Shown here piece after piece: positions 1-8,064 of a stretch of 39,001 bases of DNA (its first letter is position 1; each line of letters starts with the position of its first letter). The notes under the pieces were generated by a model. The model searched no databases. It was not told where the DNA came from and was given only the letters and a program-made list of their open reading frames with translations. This DNA is from Planctomycetota bacterium. GTDB lineage: Bacteria > Planctomycetota > Phycisphaerae > Sedimentisphaerales > Anaerobacaceae. Location: the NCBI GenBank assembly GCA_022563885.1, contig JADFMM010000023.1, positions 1 to 39,001 on the forward strand, written 5' to 3'. Both the position numbers and the translations under genes were made by a program.

Positions 1-129
1 ATCAGGGTAAAGCCGCTCGTTCTTCTATCGTCATCGCTCCTGTTTTCTGTCATGCTGGCTCCATCGATCAAAAGTCGAGATCAGTATAGCGGCAGTGGTC
101 CCATATTGCAAAGAGGCTGAACACGGAAA

Positions 130-235
130 AGTAGTGATCAGTAATCAGTGATCAGTCGTCAGTGACCGAGGACCGGGCCAAACTGACCCACCGACCTACG
201 GACCTACGGACCTACCGACTACTGACCACTGATCG
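130..235. repeat. GATCAGTAATCAGT-type short repeat tract plus GGACCTAC tandem repeat
   Basis: Bases 130-156 hold overlapping copies of an AATCAGTGATCAGT-like word, and 192-221 hold three near-perfect units of GGACCTAC. A third piece (ACTACTGACCACTGATC) follows to 235. An inverted copy of the first word lies at 1499-1522, on the other side of the DUF3500 gene. The tract is noncoding and lies just downstream of the minus-strand gene that ends at 254. I see no spacers of equal length, so this is not a CRISPR array. Function is unknown; it looks like a dispersed intergenic repeat. Confidence 0.6.
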
Positions 236-253
236 ACCGGCCAAATCACCCAC

Positions 254-1318
254 TCAGTCGCCATGGGGCACGCGCTGGTAGTGTTCTCTGAGCAAATTCA
301 CACCAAAATCACGGTCAAAATCGCGCCAGACGGCGTGGGCGTGGTTTGCCTGGTTCTGGGTGTTGTCATATTCGAGCACGAAGGTGGGTCCTTGGACACG
401 ATAGTAGTGTCCTTGGCCCCGTTTGAGTCCGCCCGCCCAGGCAAAGTGGATCTGGCGCACTTGGGCCCTGTTGATCCTTGTCAGTTCATCCTCAGCCATT
501 TCGGGCCGCAACCGGTGCACGTACTCTTTGATCAATTCATGGAGTATTTCAACCTGGCGGACATTCATGTCGCCGGCGGAAAGGCCCAGAGGGTGCAGCG
601 GTTTCGCCTCGAAGCCAGGCACGCTAATGACATCGCGAGGGGCCTCGGTGGCAATGAGCGCCTTTTTCTTCTGGTCGGGCGTGAGGGACCCCAGGAGTGC
701 CCGGGCGAAATCCTCCTCTGCGGCGAGCACCCGCAGCCCCTTACGAGGTCCCTGACGCACTTCCGCCGGATTCGTGCCGAAGAAGGAGGGTGTCGACGTG
801 ATTTCCTGACCGTCGACCAAGGTGAAATTCAGGCAGAGGTGATGCCCCTCTACCCGCCAAGCCCAAGTCTTGCCGGTCGACGGCGTCCCGAAAACTGAGA
901 CGAAATAGAGTGCCGCGTCGCGACGGGGACTGTTGTTCTCCAATTCGTGTAGGACGCGTTCGAGCGACATGATGGTGACCGACTTGCTGAAGCCCGCATG
1001 ACTGAGCGGACTCTGCAGCAGGGCAAAGGCCAGTTGACGCTGATCGGCCCTCATCTCCTTGAGAGGCAGACCCTTGCGCGACCTGGGGATGAAGTGCCAA
1101 TTGACTCTCTCCTCGTCGTCAAACTCGAAGGTCGCTTTCTGTCGCTGCTCCTCGTCAAGGGAGGCGAGGAAGGTGTTGGCCGCCTCCGCCATGGCCTCCG
1201 GCGGCCTGTGACCCCAGAGCGGAGACGCGAGCGCTTGTATGGCAAAGAGACCCATCAGGCCAAATCGAGTCAGACGGGTCAGGCGAGGGTGGGGGTTCTT
1301 CAGAGGCAAAGATTTCAT
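254..1318 (-). CDS. DUF3500 family secreted protein
   Basis: The protein is 354 residues long and starts at ATG 1318, preceded by AGGAG about six bases upstream. The first 35 residues have a basic stretch and a hydrophobic core ending near LASPLWG, which looks like a signal peptide. The remainder matches the DUF3500 pattern by recognition: an early QRxxATFEFDDEERxNWHFIP stretch, a middle segment GTPSTGKTWAWRVEGHHLCLNFT (around residues 145-165), and a C-terminal HFAWAGG...GHYYRVQGPTFVLEYDNTQNQANHAHAVWRD segment rich in His and Asp. The family has no firmly established activity. The gene stands alone, about 240 bases from the end of korB, flanked by inverted short repeats. I am confident of the family and not of any function. 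Confidence 0.85.
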   Translation of the reverse strand: MKSLPLKNPHPRLTRLTRFGLMGLFAIQALASPLWGHRPPEAMAEAANTFLASLDEEQRQKATFEFDDEERVNWHFIPRSRKGLPLKEMRADQRQLAFALLQSPLSHAGFSKSVTIMSLERVLHELENNSPRRDAALYFVSVFGTPSTGKTWAWRVEGHHLCLNFTLVDGQEITSTPSFFGTNPAEVRQGPRKGLRVLAAEEDFARALLGSLTPDQKKKALIATEAPRDVISVPGFEAKPLHPLGLSAGDMNVRQVEILHELIKEYVHRLRPEMAEDELTRINRAQVRQIHFAWAGGLKRGQGHYYRVQGPTFVLEYDNTQNQANHAHAVWRDFDRDFGVNLLREHYQRVPHGD

Positions 1319-1557
1319 GGCAAGCTCCTACTCAAGTAACATTCAGGCAACACAGGAAAGCAACGGCGTGACAGATTCGTAGCCATCTGTGATAGTGAAG
1401 CACGGCATGACCAGGATAGGACACAAATTGGCGGGAGTCAACGGTGGTCGGAAACTCAACAATCAGTATTCGGTAGCGGTGATCGGTTTGGGCCACGCAC
1501 TGATTACTGATCACTGATTACTATTTTTGGGCCCCTGATGCCGATGCCAACGAGGAG
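1319..1557. other. Intergenic region containing an inverted copy of the left repeat
   Basis: This 239-base gap lies between korB and the DUF3500 gene. At 1499-1522 it carries ACTGATTACTGATCACTGATTA-like sequence, the reverse complement of the word at 130-156, followed by a run of T. The DUF3500 ribosome site is at its left end. I found no convincing terminator hairpin after korB and no open reading frame worth calling. Confidence 0.5.
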
Positions 1558-3195
1558 CTACTCATCATCCAGGAGCGACCCGGCGGGGACGCTACCCTTG
1601 CGATCGTGGACTCGATCGTAGAGGTAGAAGAGCAGATCCGTCGTAGAAATCAGCCCCACACTGTTGTCCTGCCGGCGTATGGGCATGTGCCGAAATCGTC
1701 CGATAGAGAACTTGTTGAAGGCCAGTCCGATGGTGGCGGTGTCATTCAGAAGAACGGGGTTGGGTGTCATGATCGCCTCAACGGGGGTTGACTTACGATC
1801 CATGGACTTGCGCGCGACCTTCATCACCACATCCCGCTCCGAGACAATACCCACCATCTCATCTTTTTCATCTAATACGAGAATGCAGTTGACATGGTTG
1901 TCCTTGAAGGCGCAAATCACCTGTTCGACCGAATCCGTCACGGAAAAGTTCAATGGATTCATGGTACCACGCGATTCCAAGGCATTGCCGATCGGTTCAC
2001 CCAAGACTTTGAGCAGGGGATACTTGCGGACGCGTCGCTCAGCCTCCGTCAGTTCGGCCATCACCCGCATCTCATCTTCCACACCGTCGGTCTGCGCCGG
2101 CGGGGCCGTCACTGCGGCCGGCTTCGGACTGTCCGTCTTCATGCTGATCTGGTTGTTATCGTCGACCTCCCAATAGGAGGGTCCCCGAAGAAGATCTCCC
2201 AGACGTCCCCGGCCTCGTTGCTGAATCGTCGATTTGACCTGCTCAATCAGGAGATCGGTATAGGGCACCCGTCCTTCTACGGCCCGGAAAACGCCCACGG
2301 GTGTCGGGAAATCGGGATAGTTCATCTGTGTCAACATGTAAGAATACGCGGAATTGGGATCTTGCTGATCGTGGACCAGGAATTGATCCTCGGTCACCGC
2401 GTTCTCGCCGATCTTGGCAATCACCGGCGTTGTGCCCTCCATACGGATGCCCATGTTTCGATTCTTGCCATAGATGAGTGGCTTGCCGTGCTCCAGATGG
2501 AGCAGACGGTCATCGCGTACCGAACGATCGGTGACGTCGGTCCAGGCCCCGTCGTGGTAGATCACGCAGTTCTGCATGATTTCGACGAAGGCGGTACCTC
2601 GATGACGAGCCGCCGCCTTAAACACCTCAGCCATGTGTTTCGGATTCGAATCGAGGGTTCGCGCGACGAAGCTAGCCTCTGCCGACAGCGCGAAACTCAA
2701 GGGTTTGATGGGGTGGTCAATGGAGCCATCGGGACTGGTCGGCGTCTTGTGTCCAATATGTGACGTGGGACTGTACTGGCCTTTTGTCAGCCCATAAATC
2801 TGGTTGTTGAAGAGCAAGACCTTGATGTCGACATTGCGGCGTAGCAGATGCATGAGATGGTTGGCGCCGATGCTCAACCCATCTCCGTCACCGGTAATGA
2901 CCCACACGGAGAGATCGGGATTGGCGATCTTGATGCCCATGGCGAAGGTCGGTGCGCGCCCGTGAATGGAGTGGAAACCATAGGTGTTCATGTAGTAGGG
3001 GAAACGGCTCGAGCAGCCGATGCCACTGACAATCACGAAGTTTTCCTTGGGGATGCCCAGCGTGGGAAAGACCTTCTGAATGGTACTCAGGATGGCGTAA
3101 TCCCCGCAGCCCGGGCACCAGCGAACATCCACATCGGGGACATAGTCCTTCGCGGTCTGCGTGGGTTTGGATGGAACGGTTGCAAGCGGCGTCAT
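1558..3195 (-). CDS. korB: 2-oxoacid:ferredoxin oxidoreductase beta subunit with C-terminal CBS pair
   Basis: This is the thiamine-diphosphate subunit of a 2-oxoglutarate-type ferredoxin oxidoreductase, which interconverts 2-oxoglutarate and succinyl-CoA with CO2 and ferredoxin. With the ATG at 3195 it has 545 residues. A longer frame opens with TTG at 3231 inside korA, but the ATG has GGAG upstream and leaves a 19-base gap. Residues 1-300 show RWCPGCGDY near residue 25, GIGCSSRFPYY, and the TPP/Mg motif GDGDG (about 102-106) with NN about 26 residues later. Usual beta subunits are about 280-350 residues. Here a Pro/Ala linker leads to two CBS motifs (about 403-528) with MNPLNFSVTDS, GIVSERDVV and VEAIMTPNPV. 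CBS pairs commonly bind adenine nucleotides, so allosteric control is inferred. The oxoacid specificity (2-oxoglutarate) is inferred from the sucCD neighbours. Confidence 0.9.
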   Translation of the reverse strand: MTPLATVPSKPTQTAKDYVPDVDVRWCPGCGDYAILSTIQKVFPTLGIPKENFVIVSGIGCSSRFPYYMNTYGFHSIHGRAPTFAMGIKIANPDLSVWVITGDGDGLSIGANHLMHLLRRNVDIKVLLFNNQIYGLTKGQYSPTSHIGHKTPTSPDGSIDHPIKPLSFALSAEASFVARTLDSNPKHMAEVFKAAARHRGTAFVEIMQNCVIYHDGAWTDVTDRSVRDDRLLHLEHGKPLIYGKNRNMGIRMEGTTPVIAKIGENAVTEDQFLVHDQQDPNSAYSYMLTQMNYPDFPTPVGVFRAVEGRVPYTDLLIEQVKSTIQQRGRGRLGDLLRGPSYWEVDDNNQISMKTDSPKPAAVTAPPAQTDGVEDEMRVMAELTEAERRVRKYPLLKVLGEPIGNALESRGTMNPLNFSVTDSVEQVICAFKDNHVNCILVLDEKDEMVGIVSERDVVMKVARKSMDRKSTPVEAIMTPNPVLLNDTATIGLAFNKFSIGRFRHMPIRRQDNSVGLISTTDLLFYLYDRVHDRKGSVPAGSLLDDE

Positions 3196-3214
3196 GGTGT
3201 CTGGAACTCCATTG

Positions 3215-5083
3215 TCATAAAAGGGTCTCAATTCTGTCGACCAGGTCGCGGATCAAGAAAGGTCTGCCGCGCACCCGGGTATAGCTGACGGTGTCAATCA
3301 AGTACCGGGATCGAATCATCATGTTCAGTTGTCCCATATTCATCTCGGGCATCAGCACCGTCTTGAATCGGCTGAGGATTTCCCCCAAATCCTGGGGCAA
3401 CGGATTGAGATAGCGCAAGTGAACGCAGCTCACGGACGACCCCTGTTCCTGCAGGCGTTTCACAGCCGAGATAATCGCTCCGCGCGTGCTTCCCCAACCG
3501 AGGACCAACACCTTCCCCTGCGGATTCCCCATGATCTCGGTGGGAGGCAGCGTCCTGGCGATGCGCTCGACCTTTGCTATACGCAGGCCCACCATCCGTT
3601 CGTGGTTATCGGGGTCGTAGCTCACGCTACCCTCTTCGTTTTTCTCCAGGCCACCGATCTGATGTTCGAGTTGGGGTGTTCCGGGGATGGCCAGTTGCCG
3701 GGCAAGCGTGTCTTCGTCGCGTTCGTACACTTTCCTGGGTTTTGTGGGAAGGACATGCCTGACGTGGATCTCATCCAAATCATTCACGGAAGGAATTCGC
3801 CAGGGTTCCGACCCCATGGCGATATACGAGTCGCTCATCAGGATGACCGGCGTGTTGTAGGTCAAGGCGATCCGCGCCGCTTCGATGGCCGTGTCGAAAC
3901 AGTCACTCGGGGAGGAGGCCGCCACGATGGCGACCGGAGATTCACCGTTGCGTCCAAACATGGCCTGCAACAGATCTGCCTGCTCGACCTTGGTGGGAAG
4001 GCCCGTGCTTGGACCTCCCCGCTGCACATTGACCACCACCAGCGGCAGTTCTGTCATGACGGCAAAGCCGAGCGCTTCACTCTTGAGGCAGAGACCCGGG
4101 CCGCTGGTCCCCGTGACGCCCAGGGCTCCGGCAAAACTGGCGCCGAGCGCGACACCGATCGCCGCGATTTCATCTTCCGCCTGGACGGTCTTGACATTGT
4201 AATTCTTGTAGGCGGAAAGGTATTTCAGAATGTCGCTGGCCGGCGTGATCGGATAGCTGCCATAGACGATGTCGATCTGGCTACAGTGCGACGCGGCCAC
4301 CAATCCGATCGCCAAGGCTTCATTGCCTGAAATCTTGCGGTAGAGGCCTTTGGGGATTTTGGCCCGTTGTACCGTATAGCGATCCCCGATGAGTTCGCTT
4401 GTCTCCCCGAAATAGTAGCCGGCTTTGAGCACATCACCGTTGGCCTGGGCCACTTGAGGCTTGCTGGCCCACTTGGCGTTGATCCATTCCAAGGTTGATT
4501 CCAGCGATCGGTCGTAGGTCCAATAGATCATCCCGAGAGCGAAAAAATTCTTGCAACGGACCTTGTCGGCACGCTTGAGACCGCTGTCCTTCAAGGCGGT
4601 TTCCGTCAGGCCGGACAGGTCGACCCTGATCACTTGGTAATTGGCGTCCAGCGCGGGGTCATCCAGGGGTGAGGTTTCATACCGTGCCTTCTTTAGATTG
4701 CCTTCGGTAAACTGACTCGTATTCACCACCAAGAGACCCTTGGGGGCCAAGTCCGGTAAGTTCATTTTCAGGGCCGCGGGGTTCATGGCGACCAGGGCGT
4801 TCGGCTCGTCGCCGGGCGTCATCACCTCATTGCCACCAAAATGAATCTGAAAGGCGGACACCCCGGGCAGCGTGCCGACCGGCGCTCTGATCTCCGCGGG
4901 ATAGTCGGGGAAGGTACAGATGTCATGACCGGCAATCGCACTCGAGTCGCTGAATCTATCCCCCACAACCTGCATGCCATCGCCGGAATCGCCGGCAAAA
5001 CGAACGACTGCGGTGCTTAGCTCCTTGGGGGGTCGTTTCACGGGGGGGGCATCATTGGTGGAAATCATGGTGCTATGCTCCAT
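3215..5083 (-). CDS. korA: 2-oxoacid:ferredoxin oxidoreductase alpha subunit (gamma-alpha fusion)
   Basis: The protein has 622 residues. The gamma domain comes first: AGDSGDGMQ at residues 30-38 and TFPDYPAEIRAP near 57-68. It is followed by the alpha/pyrimidine domain with YPITPAS at 277-283 and the EDEIAAIGVALGASFAGA and TGTSGPGL stretches. The C-terminal domain has LGWGSTRGAI. This is the usual two-subunit gamma-alpha arrangement that pairs with KorB to make a cytoplasmic heterodimer or dimer of heterodimers. The ATG at 5083 overlaps the end of the upstream CBS gene by 11 bases and has AGGA close upstream, which suggests translational coupling. In a reductive TCA cycle it would fix CO2 onto succinyl-CoA; the sequence alone does not show the direction of flux. 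Confidence 0.92.
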   Translation of the reverse strand: MEHSTMISTNDAPPVKRPPKELSTAVVRFAGDSGDGMQVVGDRFSDSSAIAGHDICTFPDYPAEIRAPVGTLPGVSAFQIHFGGNEVMTPGDEPNALVAMNPAALKMNLPDLAPKGLLVVNTSQFTEGNLKKARYETSPLDDPALDANYQVIRVDLSGLTETALKDSGLKRADKVRCKNFFALGMIYWTYDRSLESTLEWINAKWASKPQVAQANGDVLKAGYYFGETSELIGDRYTVQRAKIPKGLYRKISGNEALAIGLVAASHCSQIDIVYGSYPITPASDILKYLSAYKNYNVKTVQAEDEIAAIGVALGASFAGALGVTGTSGPGLCLKSEALGFAVMTELPLVVVNVQRGGPSTGLPTKVEQADLLQAMFGRNGESPVAIVAASSPSDCFDTAIEAARIALTYNTPVILMSDSYIAMGSEPWRIPSVNDLDEIHVRHVLPTKPRKVYERDEDTLARQLAIPGTPQLEHQIGGLEKNEEGSVSYDPDNHERMVGLRIAKVERIARTLPPTEIMGNPQGKVLVLGWGSTRGAIISAVKRLQEQGSSVSCVHLRYLNPLPQDLGEILSRFKTVLMPEMNMGQLNMMIRSRYLIDTVSYTRVRGRPFLIRDLVDRIETLL

Positions 5084-5588
5084 CGGCTTCCTGGGAAACC
5101 ATGTCTTCTTGAGGAGGAAGGTTGAGAATGTGCTTGGGAAGGTTTTCGGCGATGAAGTTGGTCAAGACGCGAATCGATAGGAGCCCCGACAGATCCTGCT
5201 TCTGCCGACACACCGGCACATGCCGAATCTGATGCCTGCCAAAGAAATCAACCGCATCTGAGACGCTGGCATCGGGATCCAGGCAGAGCGCATTCGGCGT
5301 CATGACCTCACGGACTGGCGTCTCGCTGTCGAGAGAGGTCCCGATGAATTTGGTCATCACGTCACGTTCGGTAAAAATCCCGGTGATGTGCTCTGTTTCG
5401 TCTACCACCACGGCACAACCGATGTTCTGGTCTTGCATGCCATCGATGCAGGCGGCGACCGAGGTGCCCTCGGAGACTACGAGGGGTTGCTGCAAGGGAA
5501 GGTTACCAATCGGCCTGGACCAAAAGGAAACTTTGCTATTGGTGTCCACCCTGGTTTTCTCCTCACTAGGAGCCAATGCGATACTCAT
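5073..5588 (-). CDS. Stand-alone CBS-pair protein coupled to korA
   Basis: This 171-residue protein is essentially one Bateman module. CBS1 spans about residues 25-80 (GTSVAACIDGMQDQNIGCAVVVD, GIFTERDVM) and CBS2 about 95-150 (VREVMTPNALCLDPDASVSDAVDFFGRHQIRHVPV). No catalytic domain is present. It overlaps korA by 11 bases and lies 136 bases after sucD, so it is very likely co-transcribed with the oxidoreductase genes. CBS pairs bind AMP, ADP, ATP or S-adenosylmethionine in characterised proteins. A role as a regulatory subunit for KorAB is inferred from position and from the related CBS pair fused to KorB. No clear Shine-Dalgarno sequence precedes the ATG. Confidence 0.88.
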   Translation of the reverse strand: MSIALAPSEEKTRVDTNSKVSFWSRPIGNLPLQQPLVVSEGTSVAACIDGMQDQNIGCAVVVDETEHITGIFTERDVMTKFIGTSLDSETPVREVMTPNALCLDPDASVSDAVDFFGRHQIRHVPVCRQKQDLSGLLSIRVLTNFIAENLPKHILNLPPQEDMVSQEADGA

Positions 5589-5724
5589 AACTATACACGT
5601 CTTAGATTTTTAGAGTCCCACGTCATCGTTCAACAGTCGGTCTCCCATACTCCCTATCGACCGCTGGTGGGATCTAGATGATCACAATCCTGAATTTTTC
5701 ACCCTATTCTAGGACCTCTTCGTG

Positions 5725-6603
5725 CTAGGCCTGTACCCCTAAGCGATCCTTCACCGCATGGGCCAAATCCTCCAGGGTTCGACTGACGGTGACTCCCACC
5801 TGCTCAAATGCCGCCGTCTTCGAAGCGGCCGTTCCACTGGAGCCCGAAATAATCGCGCCGGCATGCCCCATGGTCTTGCCCGGCGGGGCGGCATGTCCCA
5901 CGATAAAGGCGACAACGGGTTTACTGACGTGACGAGCCACATACTCGGCGGTCCGTTCCTCTTCGTCCCCGCCGATCTCACCCACCAGAATGACAACGTC
6001 GGTGTCGGGATCGGCCTCAAACTTCGCCAACAGATCCATAAAACCGCTCCCCACGATCGAGTCCCCACCGATGCCGATACAGGTGGACTGCCCCACACCG
6101 AGTGTGGTGAGACTGTGGACAATCTCGTAGGTCAATGTCCCACTCCGTGAAATGACACCGACGCTCCCCGGAAGATGAATCTCGCCCGGCATGATGCCCA
6201 CCTTGCACTTTCCCGGTGAGATGACGCCGGGACAGTTGGGCCCGATGAGAAGGATCTCGCGTGCCCGCAAGCTGTGATACACGGGGACCATGTCGAGGAC
6301 CGGGACGCCTTCGGTGATACAGACGATCAACTCGACACTGGCATCGGCTGCCTCTTCGATCGCCGAGACAGCGAAGCGGGCCGGCACATAGATCACGGAG
6401 CAGTTCGCTTGCGTCTGGCGGACGGCCTCGGACACACTGTCGAAGACCGGCACGCCCTCGACCTCTTGCCCCCCCTTGCCGGGGGTCACCCCAGCGACAA
6501 CCTGTGTCCCATAGTCCAACATTTGACGCGTATGGAAAGACCCGTCACGACCGGTTATGCCTTGAACCAATACCTTGGTTTGCTGACCGACTAGAATACT
6601 CAC
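5725..6603 (-). CDS. sucD: Succinate-CoA ligase alpha subunit
   Basis: The protein has 292 residues, normal for SucD. It shows the N-terminal CoA-binding fold ([15 protein letters not shown]), the [14 protein letters not shown] segment near 119-131, SRSGTLTYE near 152-160, and the phosphohistidine motif GHAGAI with His at residue 247. The start codon is GTG at 6603, preceded by GGGGG about nine bases away; no better upstream ATG exists. With SucC it interconverts succinate and succinyl-CoA with ATP or GTP. It lies 79 bases after sucC. Citryl-CoA synthetase small subunits are related, but the length, motifs and neighbours fit SucD better. Confidence 0.93.
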   Translation of the reverse strand: MSILVGQQTKVLVQGITGRDGSFHTRQMLDYGTQVVAGVTPGKGGQEVEGVPVFDSVSEAVRQTQANCSVIYVPARFAVSAIEEAADASVELIVCITEGVPVLDMVPVYHSLRAREILLIGPNCPGVISPGKCKVGIMPGEIHLPGSVGVISRSGTLTYEIVHSLTTLGVGQSTCIGIGGDSIVGSGFMDLLAKFEADPDTDVVILVGEIGGDEEERTAEYVARHVSKPVVAFIVGHAAPPGKTMGHAGAIISGSSGTAASKTAAFEQVGVTVSRTLEDLAHAVKDRLGVQA

Positions 6604-6682
6604 CGAAGCGATGCCCCCAACTCAATACAACATGCTCCTGCCCATCGGTTACGCATTGCATCGCCTCCACGCCGGAGAAACC

Positions 6683-7813
6683 CTAGCTCCCAGCCAGCTT
6701 GACACTCTTTTGCACACCATCTGCCAGACTTTCAGCCGCTATTAAACTCGAATCGCGGAGAAGCTCAAGCCCCTCTCGCGCATTTGTTCCACAGAGACGC
6801 ACCACGACAGGCACGGGAATGTCCAGGCACCGATAGGATTCCAAGATGCCCTTGGCGATGTCGTCGCAGCGTGTAATGCCACCAAAAATGTTAATCAGGA
6901 TGGCCTTGACCTTCTCGTTCGACAGGATCAGCCGAAAGGCGCTGATGACTTTCTCCGGACTGCTACTGCCGCCGACATCCAAGAAATTGGCCGGGGCGCC
7001 TCCGGCAAGTTGAATCTGATCCATGGTCCCCATCGCCAGACCGGCGCCATTGACCATGCAACCGATGTTGCCGTCGAGCTGTACAAAGCTGAGCCCCTTT
7101 TCCTTGGCCGTCACTTCATTGGCATTCTCTTCGTCCATGTCGCGCAGCGCGGCAATTTCCGGATGACGGAACAGCGCGTTGTCATCAAACGTCATCTTGC
7201 CGTCGAGCGCCAGGACCCGGCCCTCTTTCGTCAAGACGAGGGGATTGATTTCGACCAGAGAGGCATCGGTCTCAAGGGCCAGCGAAAAGATCTGCCGCAT
7301 GACCTCAAGGACGTCGTCCGCGTGGTCCGGCCCCTCGAAAAGGGCTTCGGCGGCGGCCCGAGCCTCCGCGGCGGGGAAGGTCTTATCGGCCGTGTAAAAC
7401 TTGGTGATTTTTTCCGGTGTCTTGTCGGCGACCTGTTCGATATCCACCCCGCCCTCCGACGAGCAGATGAAGACCATCTTCTTGACGCTACGGTCGAGTG
7501 TCACGCTCAAATAGGCTTCCTGGTCGATGTGGGCGGCCTGCTCAATCCACACCTTCTTGACGACGTGGCCCCGGATCGACATGCCGAAAATCTGACCGGC
7601 GAGATCCGCTGCCTCTTCCGGGTTCTGCGCGAGTTTGATGCCCCCTGCCTTGCCCCGTCCCCCCGTGTGGACCTGGGCCTTGACAGCGCAGCGACCCTCC
7701 AATGTCTCAGCAATTGACCGGACCTGATCGACTGTCACAGCCAACTCTCCCGGACACACGGCAATGCCCTGTGCCTTGAAGAGTTGCTTGGCCTGATACT
7801 CGTGAATCTTCAT
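6683..7813 (-). CDS. sucC: Succinate-CoA ligase beta subunit (ATP-grasp)
   Basis: I start this gene at ATG 7813, where the canonical SucC N-terminus MKIHEYQAKQLF begins. The frame is open further upstream, but that extension has no family similarity. The protein has 376 residues, slightly shorter than the usual 385-400. The ATP-grasp domain shows VKAQVHTGGRGKAGGIK near residues 43-59 and LVEINPLVL near 190. The C-terminal ligase domain shows NGAGLAMGTMD and NIFGGITRCDDIAKG. The ribosome site is weak. The 234-base gap to mtaB probably holds the promoter of sucC and contains a partial inverted-repeat element. It forms the heterotetramer with SucD and supplies or consumes succinyl-CoA for KorAB. 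Confidence 0.93.
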   Translation of the reverse strand: MKIHEYQAKQLFKAQGIAVCPGELAVTVDQVRSIAETLEGRCAVKAQVHTGGRGKAGGIKLAQNPEEAADLAGQIFGMSIRGHVVKKVWIEQAAHIDQEAYLSVTLDRSVKKMVFICSSEGGVDIEQVADKTPEKITKFYTADKTFPAAEARAAAEALFEGPDHADDVLEVMRQIFSLALETDASLVEINPLVLTKEGRVLALDGKMTFDDNALFRHPEIAALRDMDEENANEVTAKEKGLSFVQLDGNIGCMVNGAGLAMGTMDQIQLAGGAPANFLDVGGSSSPEKVISAFRLILSNEKVKAILINIFGGITRCDDIAKGILESYRCLDIPVPVVVRLCGTNAREGLELLRDSSLIAAESLADGVQKSVKLAGS

Positions 7814-7989
7814 GGTGGGTATCGTGGACAACCCAGCCCAACAAAACGGCTGGATGAATATAAACCCTTGATTATGATCAGTCGGTTCTGGCAAGTCAAA
7901 GAGAAAAGTTGGGCATTGGTAGAAAACTGACGAATTTAGTGGTGGCGGGCTTGCCGCGCCCAAAGTGTGTCGTTCAGATTGCCTTTGTC

Positions 7990-8064
7990 GCTTAGCGGTC
8001 GCGACCCAATTATGGGGCACACTTGGACCCCAAATTGTCCAACTTATTCATTGCCGATCCCTAA
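7990..8064. mobile_element. Family A MITE-like element, right end (copy 1, partial)
   Basis: Bases 7998-8064 match the right half of the full element at 18421-18605. They share GCGACC, then GGGCACACTTGGACCCCAAATTGTCCAA in two blocks, and the terminal inverted repeat (read on minus) GGGATCGGCAA. The left end is not clear; a faint GGCAAG...TTGGGCATTGG similarity near 7889-7919 may be its decayed remnant. The terminal repeat overlaps the last codons of mtaB, so the MtaB stop codon lies inside the element. Confidence 0.65.

Noticed and set aside
130-235. Possible CRISPR array
   Set aside because: Repeat units are short, overlapping and without regular spacers; no cas genes are present.
3196-3231. 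TTG start for korB inside korA
   Set aside because: The ATG at 3195 has a better ribosome site and is close to the conserved domain start.
7814-8020. Extended N-terminus for sucC
   Set aside because: The 69 extra codons have no SucC similarity and run toward the repeat element; MKIHEYQ at 7813 is the canonical start.
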